Shown here in pieces: positions 1 through 9,005 of a stretch of 64,000 bases of DNA. The DNA is from Aeromicrobium phragmitis. Lineage in GTDB: Bacteria > Actinomycetota > Actinomycetes > Propionibacteriales > Nocardioidaceae. The notes beneath the pieces are model-generated. The model had not been told where the DNA came from. It searched no databases and saw only the letters and a list, made by a program, of their open reading frames with translations. Positions within the stretch are counted from its first letter, which is position 1, and every line of letters begins with the position of its first letter. The stretch covers positions 62,001 through 126,000 of the forward strand of contig NZ_RDBF01000005.1 of NCBI RefSeq assembly GCF_003674095.1. Reading direction: 5' to 3'. Position numbers and translations under genes: made by a program.

Positions 1-560
1 CTGCCCTCGTCGAACGCCTTCCACATGTCCGACTCGTCGGTCTCGGCCGGTCGCGCACCCGGTGCTTCGTAGCGGCTGGACATGGTCGGCCACGCCGGCG
101 CGAACCGCACGGTGACGGCGCCGGCGAGCGCAGCGACGGCCAGGCCGGCGATCGTCGCGAGCCGCGATGGCGTGAAATCGGCGGCGTCAGGCTGATTGGT
201 TCCGGTGAACGAGGCGGACTCGCGGACGGCGTCGTCGAGGGCACTGTCGACCGCGGCTCCCGAGCCGATCGCGACCCAGGCGAGCGACGACATCGCCACC
301 GTCACGACGACCACACCGAGCACGCGACGCACGCGCGGTGAGCCGGCGAGTAGCGCGAGCGCCGAGGCGAGGAGCACCAGTCCGAGTGCGGACACGACGG
401 GCATCGCCTCGGCGCCGGTCACCGTGAGTTCGTCGTCAGGCAGACCCTCTGCCGTGAGCGTCGTCGCGCCCCAGGTCTGACGCATCGTGAGGAAGGTGAG
501 TCCCCCTCCGGCGACGAGCGCCAGCACGGTGGGCGCGAACCAGCGGCGTGGACGGCTCAT
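1..560 (-). CDS. Trp biosynthesis-associated membrane protein (C-terminus cut by window edge)
   Basis: The reverse strand stays open from an ATG at 560 to the window edge, giving at least 186 residues without the C-terminal end. It shows an N-terminal membrane segment (about residues 8-26), further hydrophobic segments near residues 53-70, 78-96 and 135-150, and an ending with SRYEAPG followed by an acidic stretch with DMWKAFDEG. That ending is characteristic of the TIGR02234-type membrane protein found inside actinobacterial trp operons; its biochemical role is not known. The ATG overlaps the hisI stop as ATGA, so the two are translationally coupled. trp genes probably follow outside the window. 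Confidence 0.85.
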   Translation of the reverse strand, partial: MSRPRRWFAPTVLALVAGGGLTFLTMRQTWGATTLTAEGLPDDELTVTGAEAMPVVSALGLVLLASALALLAGSPRVRRVLGVVVVTVAMSSLAWVAIGSGAAVDSALDDAVRESASFTGTNQPDAADFTPSRLATIAGLAVAALAGAVTVRFAPAWPTMSSRYEAPGARPAETDESDMWKAFDEG

Positions 561-901
561 CGCAGCCGGTCGGTGTCGAAGCACGTGGTGGTCCCGGTGT
601 GGCACGCGGGTCCGACCTGGTCCACGATCAGCAGCAGCGTGTCGCCGTCGCAGTCGAGGCGGACCTCACGGACGGTCTGGGTGTGGCCGGACGTCTCGCC
701 CTTGACCCAGTACTCCTGACGGCTACGGCTCCAGAACGTGGACCGCCCGGTGCTCAGGGTGCGATGCAAGGCTTCGTCGTCCATCCAGCCGAGCATGAGG
801 ACCGCACGACTCGTGGCGTCCTGCACGACGGCAGGAACGAGACCCTGCGGGTCCCGCTTGAGTCGAGCGGCGATCTGCGGATCCAGGGATGAGGACGTCA
901 C
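557..901 (-). CDS. hisI: Phosphoribosyl-AMP cyclohydrolase
   Basis: 114 residues, the normal size of monofunctional HisI. It opens the purine ring of phosphoribosyl-AMP, the third step of histidine synthesis, in the cytoplasm. The zinc and magnesium site is visible: a DCDGD segment near residue 83 and the paired cysteines in CHTGTTTC near residues 99-106. The [20 protein letters not shown] core is diagnostic. There is no fused HisE domain, so the pyrophosphohydrolase must be encoded elsewhere. The gene ends with an ATGA overlap with the Trp-associated membrane protein and starts 24 nt after the ABC gene, suggesting one transcript. Confidence 0.96.
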   Translation of the reverse strand: MTSSSLDPQIAARLKRDPQGLVPAVVQDATSRAVLMLGWMDDEALHRTLSTGRSTFWSRSRQEYWVKGETSGHTQTVREVRLDCDGDTLLLIVDQVGPACHTGTTTCFDTDRLR

Positions 902-925
902 CGGGCCATTGTCCCAGGAGCACCC

Positions 926-2698
926 TCACCCGCCGAGGGAGGCTTGGGCCACCCAGCTCGCGTGGAGGCGCGCGTACACGCCATCGGCCTTGACGAGGTC
1001 GCGATGATGGCCGTCCTCGACCAGTCGCCCCGCATCGAACACCAGCACCCGGTCGGCGTTCTCGGCCGTCGAGAGCCGATGCGCGATCGTGACACTCGTT
1101 CGTCCCTCGAGCAGGCGGTCGAGCGCCCGGGTCGCCCGCAGCTCGGTCTGCGGGTCGACGGCCGACGTCGCCTCGTCCAGAACGAGGAAGGCGGGATCGG
1201 CCAACGCCGAGCGGACGAGCGCGACGAGTTGACGCTCGCCGGCCGACAGCGACTCCCCTCGCTGCCCGACGGGTGTCTCCAGCCCTCGCGACAGGCCGGC
1301 GTACCAGTCGGCGAGACCGAGAGCCGCGATCGCCTCCTCCAGTTCGCCGTCGGTGGCACCGGAGCGGCCGTAGCGCAGGTTCTCGGCGAGCGTGGCGTCG
1401 AACAGGAAGCCCTCCTGCGGCACCATCAGCACGTGGCGGCGCAGCTCGGCGAAGCTCACCCGGGCGATGTCCACTCCGCCGAGCAGCACGTGGCCCTCGA
1501 CCGGGTCCATCAACCGCGTCAGCAGCTTGGCGAACGTGGTTTTACCCGAGCCGGTCTCCCCCACGATCGCCACCCGTTCCCGCGGCGCGATCTCGACGTC
1601 GACCTCGTGCAGTACGGGCGGGCCTCCGGGGTACGCGAAGGTGACCTTGTCGAACCGCGCGCCGAGGTCGCCGTCGGGCAGCCGAAGTCCGGTGTCGCCC
1701 GGGTCGACGACGTCGGCCGGCGTCTCGAGCAGCTCGATCACCCGGCGCCACGAGGCGATGGCGTTCTGCGCGTCGGAGATCACCTGCGTGGCCTGCTGCG
1801 CCGGCCCGGTGAACAGGCCGACGAGGAAGATGAACGCGATGACGGTGCCCATCGACAGCTGGTCGAGCATCCCGAGCCACAGGCCGATGCCGAGGACGCC
1901 CGCGTTCGCCAGTCCACCGACGATGATCGCGGAGCCGAAAGTGCCGGCCGTGATCGTCTGGGCCCGGATGTTGTTGCCGTAGTTGGTGCGGACCGCGTGG
2001 TCGATCCGCTCCTGCGTCCGTCCCTCGACGCCGTACGAACGCACGACGGAGGCGCCCACGACCGGCTCGGCGATGACCGCGAGCATCTCCCCCACGCTGT
2101 GCCGCACGCGGTCATACGCCCGCGACATCGCCGCGGCGAAGTACTTCAGCGCGAGTGCCAACGGCACGAAGGCGATCAGCACGACGAGCGTGAGCTGCCA
2201 GGACAACGCGGCCATGACCACCGTCGCGACGATCATCTGCCCGACGCTCGTGATCATCATCATCCCGGTGAACTGCAGGAACTGGGAGATCTGGTCGACG
2301 TCGGACGTGACGCGCGAGACGAGCGCACCGCGGCGCTGGGTGTTCTGCGTCAGCATCGACAGATCGTGCACGTGCCGGAACGCCTTCACGCGCAACTCGG
2401 TGAGCCCGCGCTCTGTCGAGGTGAAGATCCGGACCTTGGACCACCAGCCGGTCACCATGATCGCGACGATCACCGCCGCAGCGAGACCGATGTACCCGCC
2501 GATGTGCCCGGTGTCGACCCCACTCGGGTCGCCGAGCCCGTCGTCGATCGCCTTGCGTACGACGATCGGAATGACGGCACCGCCGGCGGTGCTCGCCAAG
2601 GCGAGGAGGAGGGTCATCAGGAGTCCGTCGGTGATCGACGGCGAGAGCCGGAGGCCGCGGCGGATCACCGCGAGGCCACCCTCGCGCTGCTCACTCAT
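926..2698 (-). CDS. ABC exporter half-transporter with catalytic NBD but variant signature (LSAGE)
   Basis: 590 residues: an N-terminal type IV exporter membrane domain (about 1-330, six predicted helices) and a C-terminal nucleotide-binding domain. Walker A GETGSGKTT is at about 380-388, Walker B ends LVLDEATS with the catalytic Glu at about 509, and the switch His (AHRLST) is at about 540. The signature is LSAGE at about 484-488 rather than LSGGQ. The upstream partner has the opposite pattern of substitutions, so the two should form one heterodimer. The start overlaps the partner's stop by 8 nt (ATGAGTGA). The substrate cannot be read from the sequence; multidrug or lipid-like export is the usual role. 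Confidence 0.92.
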   Translation of the reverse strand: MSEQREGGLAVIRRGLRLSPSITDGLLMTLLLALASTAGGAVIPIVVRKAIDDGLGDPSGVDTGHIGGYIGLAAAVIVAIMVTGWWSKVRIFTSTERGLTELRVKAFRHVHDLSMLTQNTQRRGALVSRVTSDVDQISQFLQFTGMMMITSVGQMIVATVVMAALSWQLTLVVLIAFVPLALALKYFAAAMSRAYDRVRHSVGEMLAVIAEPVVGASVVRSYGVEGRTQERIDHAVRTNYGNNIRAQTITAGTFGSAIIVGGLANAGVLGIGLWLGMLDQLSMGTVIAFIFLVGLFTGPAQQATQVISDAQNAIASWRRVIELLETPADVVDPGDTGLRLPDGDLGARFDKVTFAYPGGPPVLHEVDVEIAPRERVAIVGETGSGKTTFAKLLTRLMDPVEGHVLLGGVDIARVSFAELRRHVLMVPQEGFLFDATLAENLRYGRSGATDGELEEAIAALGLADWYAGLSRGLETPVGQRGESLSAGERQLVALVRSALADPAFLVLDEATSAVDPQTELRATRALDRLLEGRTSVTIAHRLSTAENADRVLVFDAGRLVEDGHHRDLVKADGVYARLHASWVAQASLGG

Positions 2699-4511
2699 GA
2701 TCTACCTCCTCCCGCGCCTGGTCGTACGCGTCGACGATGTTGCGGTAGGCCGAGGAGCGCTCGCGCAGCATGTCGTGCGGACCCCGATCGACGATGCGGC
2801 CGTCGACGAGGAAGATCACCTCGTCGGCCAGCCCGATGGTCGCCTTGCGGTAGGCGACCACGAGCACGGTCGGGCCGGCCCCGGACTCGCTGCGACGGGC
2901 CAGCGCCCGCAGGATTCGTTGCTCGACCTCGGGGTCCAGCGCGCTCGTCGCGTCGTCCATGACGAGCAGCCGAGGCGAACGGACCAACGCCCGCGCGAGC
3001 GCGATGCGCTGACGCTGCCCGCCGGAGAGACTCGTGCCGCGCTCCCCCAGTTCGGTGTCGAGCCCGTTCGGTAGCGCTGCGACGAAACCATCGGCCTGAA
3101 CGTCGCGCAGGACGTCCCACACCCGTTCGTCGCTGACGTCGCGGTCGAGCACGATGTTGGCCCGGACGGTGTCGTCGAAGAGGAACGTCGACTGCGGTAC
3201 GAGCGCCACGGCCTCGGTCAGCCCCTGCTGGGAGAGCTCGGTGACGGGCACTCCGTCGTACCGCACCTCTCCGGCGTCGGGATCGACGAGGCGCGTGACC
3301 AAGGACGTGAGCGTGCTCTTGCCGCTTCCGGTGGATCCCACCAGCGCGGTGACCCGGCCCGCGGGGACCGTGAAGTCGACGTCGCGGACCACCGGAACAC
3401 CGGGCGCGTCGGGATGGCTGTACTCCAGGTGCTCCACGTCGAGTCGCAGCGCGCCGCTGCCGGGCAGCGTCGATTCGCCGTAGGGCATGTGGGCGTCGTC
3501 ATCGAGCACATGGCGGACCCGCTGCCAGCCCACGACCGCGCGCGGCAGCTCGCCGAGCACCCAGCCGAAGGCACGCACGGGCATCGCGACCACGGTGAAC
3601 AGGAAGGCGACCTGGACGACGTCGCCGGGGTCGGCCGCCCCGGTGGCGATGCGTGAGGCGCCGATGAGAATCACCAGTAGCACCCCGAAGTTCGGCAGCG
3701 CCTCGATGACCGGATCGAAGAGGGCACGCATACGGCCGACCGCGATGTTGGCGTCCCGCAGCTGCTCGCTGATGCGCCCGAAGCGAGCCGTCTCGTCCGC
3801 CTCGCGGCCGAGCGACTTGACCACGAGCGCTCCGTCGAATGACTCGTGCGCGACGGTAGAGACGTCGCCCCGCAGGCTCTGCGCCCGGGCCAGTCGAGGC
3901 CCCTGCCAGCGCTGGTACACGGCGTTGACGACGAACAGCAGCGGGAAGACCACCAGACCGACGAGGGTCAGCACCGGATCCGCTGCGGCCATCGTGCCGA
4001 TCGCCGCGACGAGCATCGCCACGACACCGATGGCCATCGGCAGTGGCATGAAGACGCTCCACGTGGCCTCCACGTCGGCGTTCGCGTTGCTCAGCAGCTG
4101 CCCCGTCGGGTGGCGGTGATGCCACCGCAGCGGCAGTTGAAGGTACTTGCGGGTGACGCGCAGTCGGTCCTCGCGGACGAGCCGGTAGAAGACGACGCCA
4201 CCGATGAGGCGGCGACCGATGACGCCGACCATCCGCAGCAGTGCCGCGCCGAGGAACAGGCCGATCCCGGCCCACATCGCGCCGGCGACGATCTCGCCAC
4301 GTTCGAAGGAGGGTCGAATGACCGCGTCGGTCGCCCAACCGAGCACCCAGGCGTCGGCGACGGTCATGACACCGAACAGCAGCGAGAAGACGACCGCGAG
4401 CGTGAACATCGCGGGCTCGCGACGGATGCCGACGCCCATCACCGCGAAGCCGCGCCGGGTCAGCCGCTCGGACTGAGTCGCGGCGAGGGTGTCCAGCTGG
4501 TCAGCGGACAT
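2691..4511 (-). CDS. ABC exporter half-transporter with degenerate NBD
   Basis: 606 residues with the same exporter architecture as its downstream partner. Walker [10 protein letters not shown] is at about 392-400 and the signature LSGGQ at about 495-499 is canonical. The residue after Walker B is Asp instead of the catalytic Glu (VMDDATS, about 519-520), and the switch-loop His is replaced by Tyr (VAYRKAT, about 554). This is the pattern of the degenerate half in heterodimeric exporters such as TM287/288. The start overlaps the hisF stop by 11 nt, placing both transporter genes within a histidine gene run, although nothing suggests a histidine-related substrate. Confidence 0.92.
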   Translation of the reverse strand: MSADQLDTLAATQSERLTRRGFAVMGVGIRREPAMFTLAVVFSLLFGVMTVADAWVLGWATDAVIRPSFERGEIVAGAMWAGIGLFLGAALLRMVGVIGRRLIGGVVFYRLVREDRLRVTRKYLQLPLRWHHRHPTGQLLSNANADVEATWSVFMPLPMAIGVVAMLVAAIGTMAAADPVLTLVGLVVFPLLFVVNAVYQRWQGPRLARAQSLRGDVSTVAHESFDGALVVKSLGREADETARFGRISEQLRDANIAVGRMRALFDPVIEALPNFGVLLVILIGASRIATGAADPGDVVQVAFLFTVVAMPVRAFGWVLGELPRAVVGWQRVRHVLDDDAHMPYGESTLPGSGALRLDVEHLEYSHPDAPGVPVVRDVDFTVPAGRVTALVGSTGSGKSTLTSLVTRLVDPDAGEVRYDGVPVTELSQQGLTEAVALVPQSTFLFDDTVRANIVLDRDVSDERVWDVLRDVQADGFVAALPNGLDTELGERGTSLSGGQRQRIALARALVRSPRLLVMDDATSALDPEVEQRILRALARRSESGAGPTVLVVAYRKATIGLADEVIFLVDGRIVDRGPHDMLRERSSAYRNIVDAYDQAREEVDHE

Positions 4512-5262
4512 CGTGGCCCGCCGCCCGCAGTGCCTCTTTGACGGCGCCCACCGTCAGATCGCCGAAGTGGAAGACGCTCGCGGCGAGGACGGCATCCGCG
4601 CCGGCGTCGACGGCGGGCGCGAAGTGGTCGAGGTGCCCCGCCCCGCCGCTCGCGATCAAGGGGACCCGCGTCGCCGATCGGACGGCGCGGATCATCTCCA
4701 GATCGAATCCTCGCTTCGTGCCGTCGGCGTCCATCGAGTTGAGCAGGATCTCCCCCGCGCCGAGCTCGCTGGCCGTGCGGACCCACTCGACGGCGTCGAT
4801 ACCGGCCGACCGCCGACCACCGTGGGTGGTGACCTCGAAGCCGCTGGGCTGGTCGGGGGCACGACGCGCATCGACACTGAGCACGAGCACCTGGTTGCCG
4901 AAGCGCTGAGCGATCTCGGCGATGACCTCAGGTCGAGCGATCGCGGCCGTGTTGATCCCGACTTTGTCCGCCCCGGCCCGCAGCAGCCGGTCGACGTCCT
5001 CGGGCGTGCGCACGCCCCCTCCGACCGTCAGCGGAATGAACACCTGCTCGGCAGTCTGTCCGACGATGTCGTACGTCGTGGACCGGTCGGCGCTGGAGGC
5101 GGTGATGTCGAGGAACGTCAGCTCGTCGGCGCCCTCGGCGTCGTACACCCGGGCCATCTCCACCGGATCGCCCGCGTCGCGCAGATCGACGAAGTTGACC
5201 CCCTTGACGACACGGCCCGCATCGACGTCCAGACAGGGAATGACTCGGACGGCTAGGCTCAC
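4501..5262 (-). CDS. hisF: Imidazole glycerol phosphate synthase cyclase subunit
   Basis: 253 residues, normal HisF length. It is a TIM barrel starting [20 protein letters not shown], with the catalytic Asp in CLDVD (about residue 12) and the second Asp in [11 protein letters not shown] (about 131). It uses ammonia from HisH to convert PRFAR to imidazole glycerol phosphate and AICAR. The start is GTG at 5262; a TAGTCT hexamer six nt upstream suggests a leaderless transcript. The lipoprotein gene begins divergently only 33 nt away. Two ABC genes follow with an 11-nt overlap, then hisI. Confidence 0.97.
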   Translation of the reverse strand: MSLAVRVIPCLDVDAGRVVKGVNFVDLRDAGDPVEMARVYDAEGADELTFLDITASSADRSTTYDIVGQTAEQVFIPLTVGGGVRTPEDVDRLLRAGADKVGINTAAIARPEVIAEIAQRFGNQVLVLSVDARRAPDQPSGFEVTTHGGRRSAGIDAVEWVRTASELGAGEILLNSMDADGTKRGFDLEMIRAVRSATRVPLIASGGAGHLDHFAPAVDAGADAVLAASVFHFGDLTVGAVKEALRAAGHDVR

Positions 5263-5268
5263 TCTCTG

Positions 5269-5274
5269 AGACTA
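5269..5274 (-). promoter_or_regulatory. Candidate -10 element of a leaderless hisF transcript
   Basis: Reading the minus strand, TAGTCT is followed by six bases and then the hisF GTG. No Shine-Dalgarno sequence lies between. The spacing matches that expected when transcription starts at the start codon itself. Confidence 0.35.
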
Positions 5275-5295
5275 TCTGGGCGAGTGGGAGACACG

Positions 5296-5919
5296 ATGAA
5301 GAAGGTCCTGGCCATGGCGGCCGCGGCAGTGGTTCTGGCGGGATGCGGCACCGGGGACACGAACGAACCCGACGCCAGCGCTCCGACCACACCAGCGCCG
5401 ACGACCTCGTCGCCCAGCCCGGAGCCCAGCCCCGCCGCCGATCTCCCCGCTGCCGCCGATCTGCTCGTGGTCCCCGGAGCGGTCGGTGACGCGCGCGTGG
5501 GCATGACCGTCGACGAGGCGCTCGCCACCGGACTGTTCGACGCAGACGTTCAGGTACTGGACTGCGGCGAGGGCACCCCGAAGAGCCCGCTGGCCTGGAA
5601 GGAACCGTTGCGCGACACGCTCGACGTCTACGTCGCCGACGGCAAGATCACGTCGATCGGTGTGAGGGCCGAGGGCCCGAAGAGCGCCGAGGGACTCGGC
5701 ATCGGCAACACGCTCGCCGATTTCCGCGGCGTGTACGAGACGGCCGAGATGCGCGAAGCAGGGTTCGGTCAGACCGGCCTGTTCGTCACCGACGGTACGC
5801 AGTGGCTCGGCTTCCTGTTCGACGCGCAGGTCGAGCAGATGGCCCAGGACACCCCGGTGACCTTCATGGAGGTCACCGGCGGCGAAGGCCGCCCCTCCCT
5901 CTCCCGCGACGCCTGCTGA
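5296..5919 (+). CDS. Predicted secreted lipoprotein of unknown function
   Basis: 207 residues from the ATG at 5296, chosen over an in-frame GTG at 5284 because GGGAG sits just upstream and the product then begins directly with a signal peptide (MKKVLAMAAAAVVLAGC). The lipobox VLAGC gives a lipidated Cys at about residue 17. A Pro/Thr/Ser-rich linker (about 25-55) precedes a compact domain of about 150 residues with no motif I recognise. It is exported and anchored to the outer face of the membrane. It stands alone between hisF and priA, on the opposite strand, and is followed by a repeat-rich spacer. Confidence 0.8.
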   Translation: MKKVLAMAAAAVVLAGCGTGDTNEPDASAPTTPAPTTSSPSPEPSPAADLPAAADLLVVPGAVGDARVGMTVDEALATGLFDADVQVLDCGEGTPKSPLAWKEPLRDTLDVYVADGKITSIGVRAEGPKSAEGLGIGNTLADFRGVYETAEMREAGFGQTGLFVTDGTQWLGFLFDAQVEQMAQDTPVTFMEVTGGEGRPSLSRDAC

Positions 5920-5925
5920 CCCCGA

Positions 5926-6260
5926 AGCCGGCTGAGTAGCGACCATCGGCGGGCGTATCGAGACCAACCCGCCCAACGTGGGCCTCGATACGTCGGTCGC
6001 TGAGCGACCTCCCACTCGACCACCGAGGACCGGCTCAGGTGGTCGAGTAGCGGCGAGCTCTGCGAGACGCGATGGAGCCGTGGCAATGAGGGCGTAGCCG
6101 CCACGGAGCGAGACCACTCAACGCAACGTGGTCTCGATACGGCCTCCGCAGAGCTCCGGCCTACTCGACCACCTATTGCCGGGTAGCGACGAGCTCTGCG
6201 CCCCGCGTATCAAGACCACCGCAGGTAAGGGCGTAGCCGCGACGGAGCGCCACCACCACA
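5926..6260. repeat. Cluster of intergenic inverted and direct repeats
   Basis: The 387-nt gap between the lipoprotein and priA holds no gene. Thirteen bases of GGTGGTCGAGTAG (6038-6050) recur inverted at 6161-6173, with an inner inverted pair GAGCTCTGCG (6055-6064) and CGCAGAGCTC (6147-6156). GTATCGAGACC-type ends appear at 5955-5966, inverted at about 6128-6140, and as a variant at about 6206-6220. A 21-base direct repeat beginning GGGCGTAGCCG is at 6090-6110 and 6229-6249 with one mismatch. Repeats with GGTGGTCGAGTAGC and GTATCGAGACC ends are familiar to me from intergenic regions of Nocardioidaceae. Confidence 0.8.
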
Positions 6261-6306
6261 AGCTCAAGACGTTGGGACGTCGGCGGAACGATCCTGACCG
6301 AGTAGC

Positions 6307-7032
6307 TCAGACCTCGGCCACGGCGGCGAGCGCCTCGGGGAGCGTGAACGCGCCCGCGTACAGCGCCTTGCCCACGATGGCACCTTCGACGCCGATCGAC
6401 GTCAACGAGGCGATCGCCCGCAGGTCGTCCAGGCTGGAAACGCCGCCTGATGCGACGACCGGCTTGTCGGTGAACTCGCACACCTGACGCAGGAGGTCCA
6501 GGTTGGGACCCTGCAGCGTGCCGTCCTTGGTGACGTCGGTGACCACGTAGCGCGCGCACCCGTCACGTTCGAGTCGCTCGAGGACCTCGAACAGGTCGCC
6601 GCCCTCCTCGGTCCAGCCGCGAGCCGCCAGCGTGCGGCCACGGACGTCCAGGCCCACGGCGATCCGGTCGCCGTGCTCGGCGATCGCGCGGCGGCACCAT
6701 TCGGGGTTCTCCAGCGCGGCCGTACCGAGGTTGACCCGGCGGCAACCGGTCGCCAATGCGGCCTCGAGGGAGGCGTCGTCGCGGATACCACCGGAGAGCT
6801 CGACCTTGACGTCGAGCCGGCCGACGACCTCGGCCAGCAGCTCGCGGTTGTCGCCCTTGCCGAACGCCGCGTCGAGATCGACCAGATGAATCCACTCCGC
6901 CCCGTCGGTCTGCCACTGCAACGCGGCATCGAGGGGCGATCCGTAGGAGGTCTCGCTGCCGAGTTCACCTTGGACGAGTCGGACGGCCTGGCCATCGGCC
7001 ACATCGACGGCGGGGAGGAGCTCAAGAGTCAC
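6307..7032 (-). CDS. priA: Phosphoribosyl isomerase A (HisA/TrpF bifunctional type)
   Basis: 241 residues from the GTG at 7032, which fits the family start ([20 protein letters not shown]); an in-frame upstream extension to 7278 has no family match and overlaps the divergent YitT gene. The catalytic Asps are in PAVDVADG and in [14 protein letters not shown]. The [10 protein letters not shown] loop with its Trp resembles actinobacterial PriA, which isomerises both ProFAR (His pathway) and phosphoribosyl anthranilate (Trp pathway). Dual activity is inferred from that resemblance. The transcript is probably leaderless. Confidence 0.93.
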   Translation of the reverse strand: MTLELLPAVDVADGQAVRLVQGELGSETSYGSPLDAALQWQTDGAEWIHLVDLDAAFGKGDNRELLAEVVGRLDVKVELSGGIRDDASLEAALATGCRRVNLGTAALENPEWCRRAIAEHGDRIAVGLDVRGRTLAARGWTEEGGDLFEVLERLERDGCARYVVTDVTKDGTLQGPNLDLLRQVCEFTDKPVVASGGVSSLDDLRAIASLTSIGVEGAIVGKALYAGAFTLPEALAAVAEV

Positions 7033-7039
7033 GACCCCG

Positions 7040-7045
7040 ATCGTA
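7040..7045 (-). promoter_or_regulatory. Candidate -10 element of a leaderless priA transcript
   Basis: On the minus strand TACGAT is followed by seven bases (CGGGGTC) and the GTG start of priA at 7032. It matches the actinobacterial TANNNT consensus. No ribosome-binding site lies between. Confidence 0.5.
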
Positions 7046-7114
7046 TCGGCGCCGCCGCTGCCGTCGGCGGCGGCCGCTCGTACAGTGGTCCAGCCGTCGA
7101 CCGCAGGAGGATCC

Positions 7115-7759
7115 GTGGAGCCAGAGCACAGCGAGCCCGGCCGCGATGTGAGCGAGCCGACCACCGTGACGCTGCCGCATACGCCCGCCGAGGACGTGCT
7201 CGGCGTACTCACCGGCACCTTCCTCGCGTCGCTCGGCCTGTACCTGCTGAACGCGACGCAGGCCGTCACCGGCGGCACGGCCGGATTGTCGCTGCTGCTC
7301 TCCTACGCCGTCGCCGCACCGTTCGCCGTGCTGTTCGTGGCCGTGAACCTGCCGTTCTTCGCGCTCGCCGTCTGGAAAAAGGGCTGGCTGTTCACCGGCA
7401 AAACCGTCCTCGCGGTACTGCTGGTCTCGGCCTTCTCATCGCTGCATCAGCACGTGATGCCTCTGACCGAACTCGATCCGGTCTACGCCGCGATCACCGG
7501 CAACCTCCTGGCCGGCGTCGGACTGCTGATCCTGTTCCGGCACGGAGCGAGCCTCGGTGGATTCAACATCCTCGCCCTCATCCTCCAGGAACGCGCAGGG
7601 CTGCGCGCCGGCTATGTGCAGATGGGGCTCGACGTCGCGGTCGTGGTGGCAGCGTTCGCCGTCGTCCCGGTGACCAACGTGCTGCTGTCGGCCGCGGGCG
7701 CGGTCGTGCTGAACATCGTGCTGGCGTTCAACCACCGACCCGAGCGATACCGCGCCTGA
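7115..7759 (+). CDS. YitT-family (DUF161/UPF0750-type) membrane protein
   Basis: 214 residues from the GTG at 7115, chosen because AGGAGG lies four bases upstream; another in-frame GTG at 7085 lacks a site. After about 35 polar residues there are five predicted helices (about 30-50, 55-75, 80-100, 120-140, 165-195). Characteristic stretches are [19 protein letters not shown] and [19 protein letters not shown], both recognisable YitT-family signatures. The family's transported substrate is unknown. It is transcribed against its neighbours priA and hisH, splitting the histidine gene run, and ends six nt before the hisH stop. Confidence 0.85.
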   Translation: MEPEHSEPGRDVSEPTTVTLPHTPAEDVLGVLTGTFLASLGLYLLNATQAVTGGTAGLSLLLSYAVAAPFAVLFVAVNLPFFALAVWKKGWLFTGKTVLAVLLVSAFSSLHQHVMPLTELDPVYAAITGNLLAGVGLLILFRHGASLGGFNILALILQERAGLRAGYVQMGLDVAVVVAAFAVVPVTNVLLSAAGAVVLNIVLAFNHRPERYRA

Positions 7760-7764
7760 CCTGG

Positions 7765-8406
7765 TTACAGGGTCGCGAGCCAGTTCTCCAGCAGTCGCCG
7801 TCCGGCGTCGCCGGACTTCTCGGGGTGGAACTGCGTCGCCCAGAGCGGGCCGTGCTCGACACCGGCGACGAAGCGATCGCTGTCGTAGTTCGTCCAGGTC
7901 ACCTGCGGTGGCGTGAACGGACCGCCGCCCTCGAGCTCCCACCGGCGGACGCCGTACGAGTGCACGAAGTAGAAGCGCTCGTCCGCGATCCCCGCGAACA
8001 TCCGCGAACCCTCGGCAACCTCGACGGTGTTCCAGCCCATGTGCGGCACGATGTCGGCCTGCAGACGCTCTACCGTGCCCGGCCACTCACCGCAGCCGGC
8101 TGTGCGCACGCCGTGCTCGATGCCTTCGCCGAACAGGATCTGCATGCCGACACAGATGCCGAGCACAGGTCGGCCGGCGATCAGCCGGCGCTCGATGATG
8201 CGCTCGCCGTCGACCGACCGAAGACCGCGCATGCACGACTCGAAGGCCCCGACACCGGGAACGAGCAGACCCGCAGCGTTCTCCGCCTCCGTCGGGTCGG
8301 CCGTCAACACGACGTCGGCGCCGGCCCGTTCCACGGCGCGCACAGCTGAGCGCAGGTTGCCCGACCCGTAGTCGAGGACCGCGACGCGGGGCGCGGCCGG
8401 AGTCAT
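7765..8406 (-). CDS. hisH: Imidazole glycerol phosphate synthase glutaminase subunit
   Basis: 213 residues, normal for HisH. It is a class I glutamine amidotransferase: the nucleophile Cys is in [10 protein letters not shown] (about residue 82) and the His/Glu pair in [11 protein letters not shown] near the C-terminus. It hydrolyses glutamine and channels ammonia to HisF. The start overlaps the hisB stop by four bases, so it is part of the hisDCBH run. Its partner hisF lies 3 kb downstream beyond priA and two plus-strand genes, so the two subunits are not co-transcribed from one simple operon. Confidence 0.96.
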   Translation of the reverse strand: MTPAAPRVAVLDYGSGNLRSAVRAVERAGADVVLTADPTEAENAAGLLVPGVGAFESCMRGLRSVDGERIIERRLIAGRPVLGICVGMQILFGEGIEHGVRTAGCGEWPGTVERLQADIVPHMGWNTVEVAEGSRMFAGIADERFYFVHSYGVRRWELEGGGPFTPPQVTWTNYDSDRFVAGVEHGPLWATQFHPEKSGDAGRRLLENWLATL

Positions 8407-9005
8407 AAGGCTCCCTTGGTACTCGGGACCCCCGATTCGCGCGGATCCAGCGCGACCGCCTCGCGCAGCGCCCGCGCCAGGGCCTTGAACTGAGCCTCGG
8501 CGATGTGGTGCGGGTCGCGGCCGCTGAGCAGCGTCATGTGCAGGGTGATGCCCGCGTGGTGCGCGATCGACTCCAAGACGTGCGAGGTCAAGGACCCGAT
8601 GTACTGGCCGCCGATGAGGGCGGTGATCTGGCGCTCGGGCTCACCGCTGTGGACGAAGTACGGGCGTCCGGAGACGTCCACGACGCACGTCGCGACGGCC
8701 TCGTCGAGCGGGATCGTGGCATTACCGTAGCGGCGGATGCCCGACTTGTCGCCGAGCGCTTCGCGCAGCGCGTCGCCGATGCAGATGGCGGTGTCCTCGA
8801 CACTGTGGTGCGCGTCGATGTGCAGATCGCCCTCGGTATGAACCGTGAGGTCGATGAGCGAGTGCCGGCTCAGTGCCGTGAGCATGTGGTCGTAGAAGCC
8901 CACGCCCGTGCTGATGTCGGCCGTTCCGGTGCCGTCGAGGTCGAGTTCGACGACGACGTGGCTCTCGGAGGTCTTGCGCTCGATGCGGGCAGTACGTGCG
9001 GTCAT
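8403..9005 (-). CDS. hisB: Imidazoleglycerol-phosphate dehydratase
   Basis: 200 residues from the ATG at 9005 ([17 protein letters not shown]), which overlaps the hisC stop as ATGA; a longer in-frame reading to 9218 runs backwards into hisC and is rejected. Metal-binding His/Glu motifs of this manganese enzyme are present: [13 protein letters not shown] near residue 68 and [12 protein letters not shown] near residue 165. It is monofunctional, without the fused phosphatase domain of enterobacterial HisB. The gene overlaps hisH by four bases on the other side. Confidence 0.97.
   Translation of the reverse strand: MTARTARIERKTSESHVVVELDLDGTGTADISTGVGFYDHMLTALSRHSLIDLTVHTEGDLHIDAHHSVEDTAICIGDALREALGDKSGIRRYGNATIPLDEAVATCVVDVSGRPYFVHSGEPERQITALIGGQYIGSLTSHVLESIAHHAGITLHMTLLSGRDPHHIAEAQFKALARALREAVALDPRESGVPSTKGAL

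Noticed and set aside
944..2962. 672-codon open frame on the plus strand over the ABC genes
   Set aside because: Antisense to clearly conserved ABC exporter sequence; composition is the typical Arg/Asp/Gly-rich shadow of high-GC genes.
5284..5295. GTG start for the lipoprotein four codons upstream
   Set aside because: The ATG at 5296 has GGGAG at a proper distance and gives a standard signal peptide.
6307..7278. 323-codon version of priA
   Set aside because: The extra 82 residues do not resemble HisA/PriA and would overlap the divergent YitT gene.
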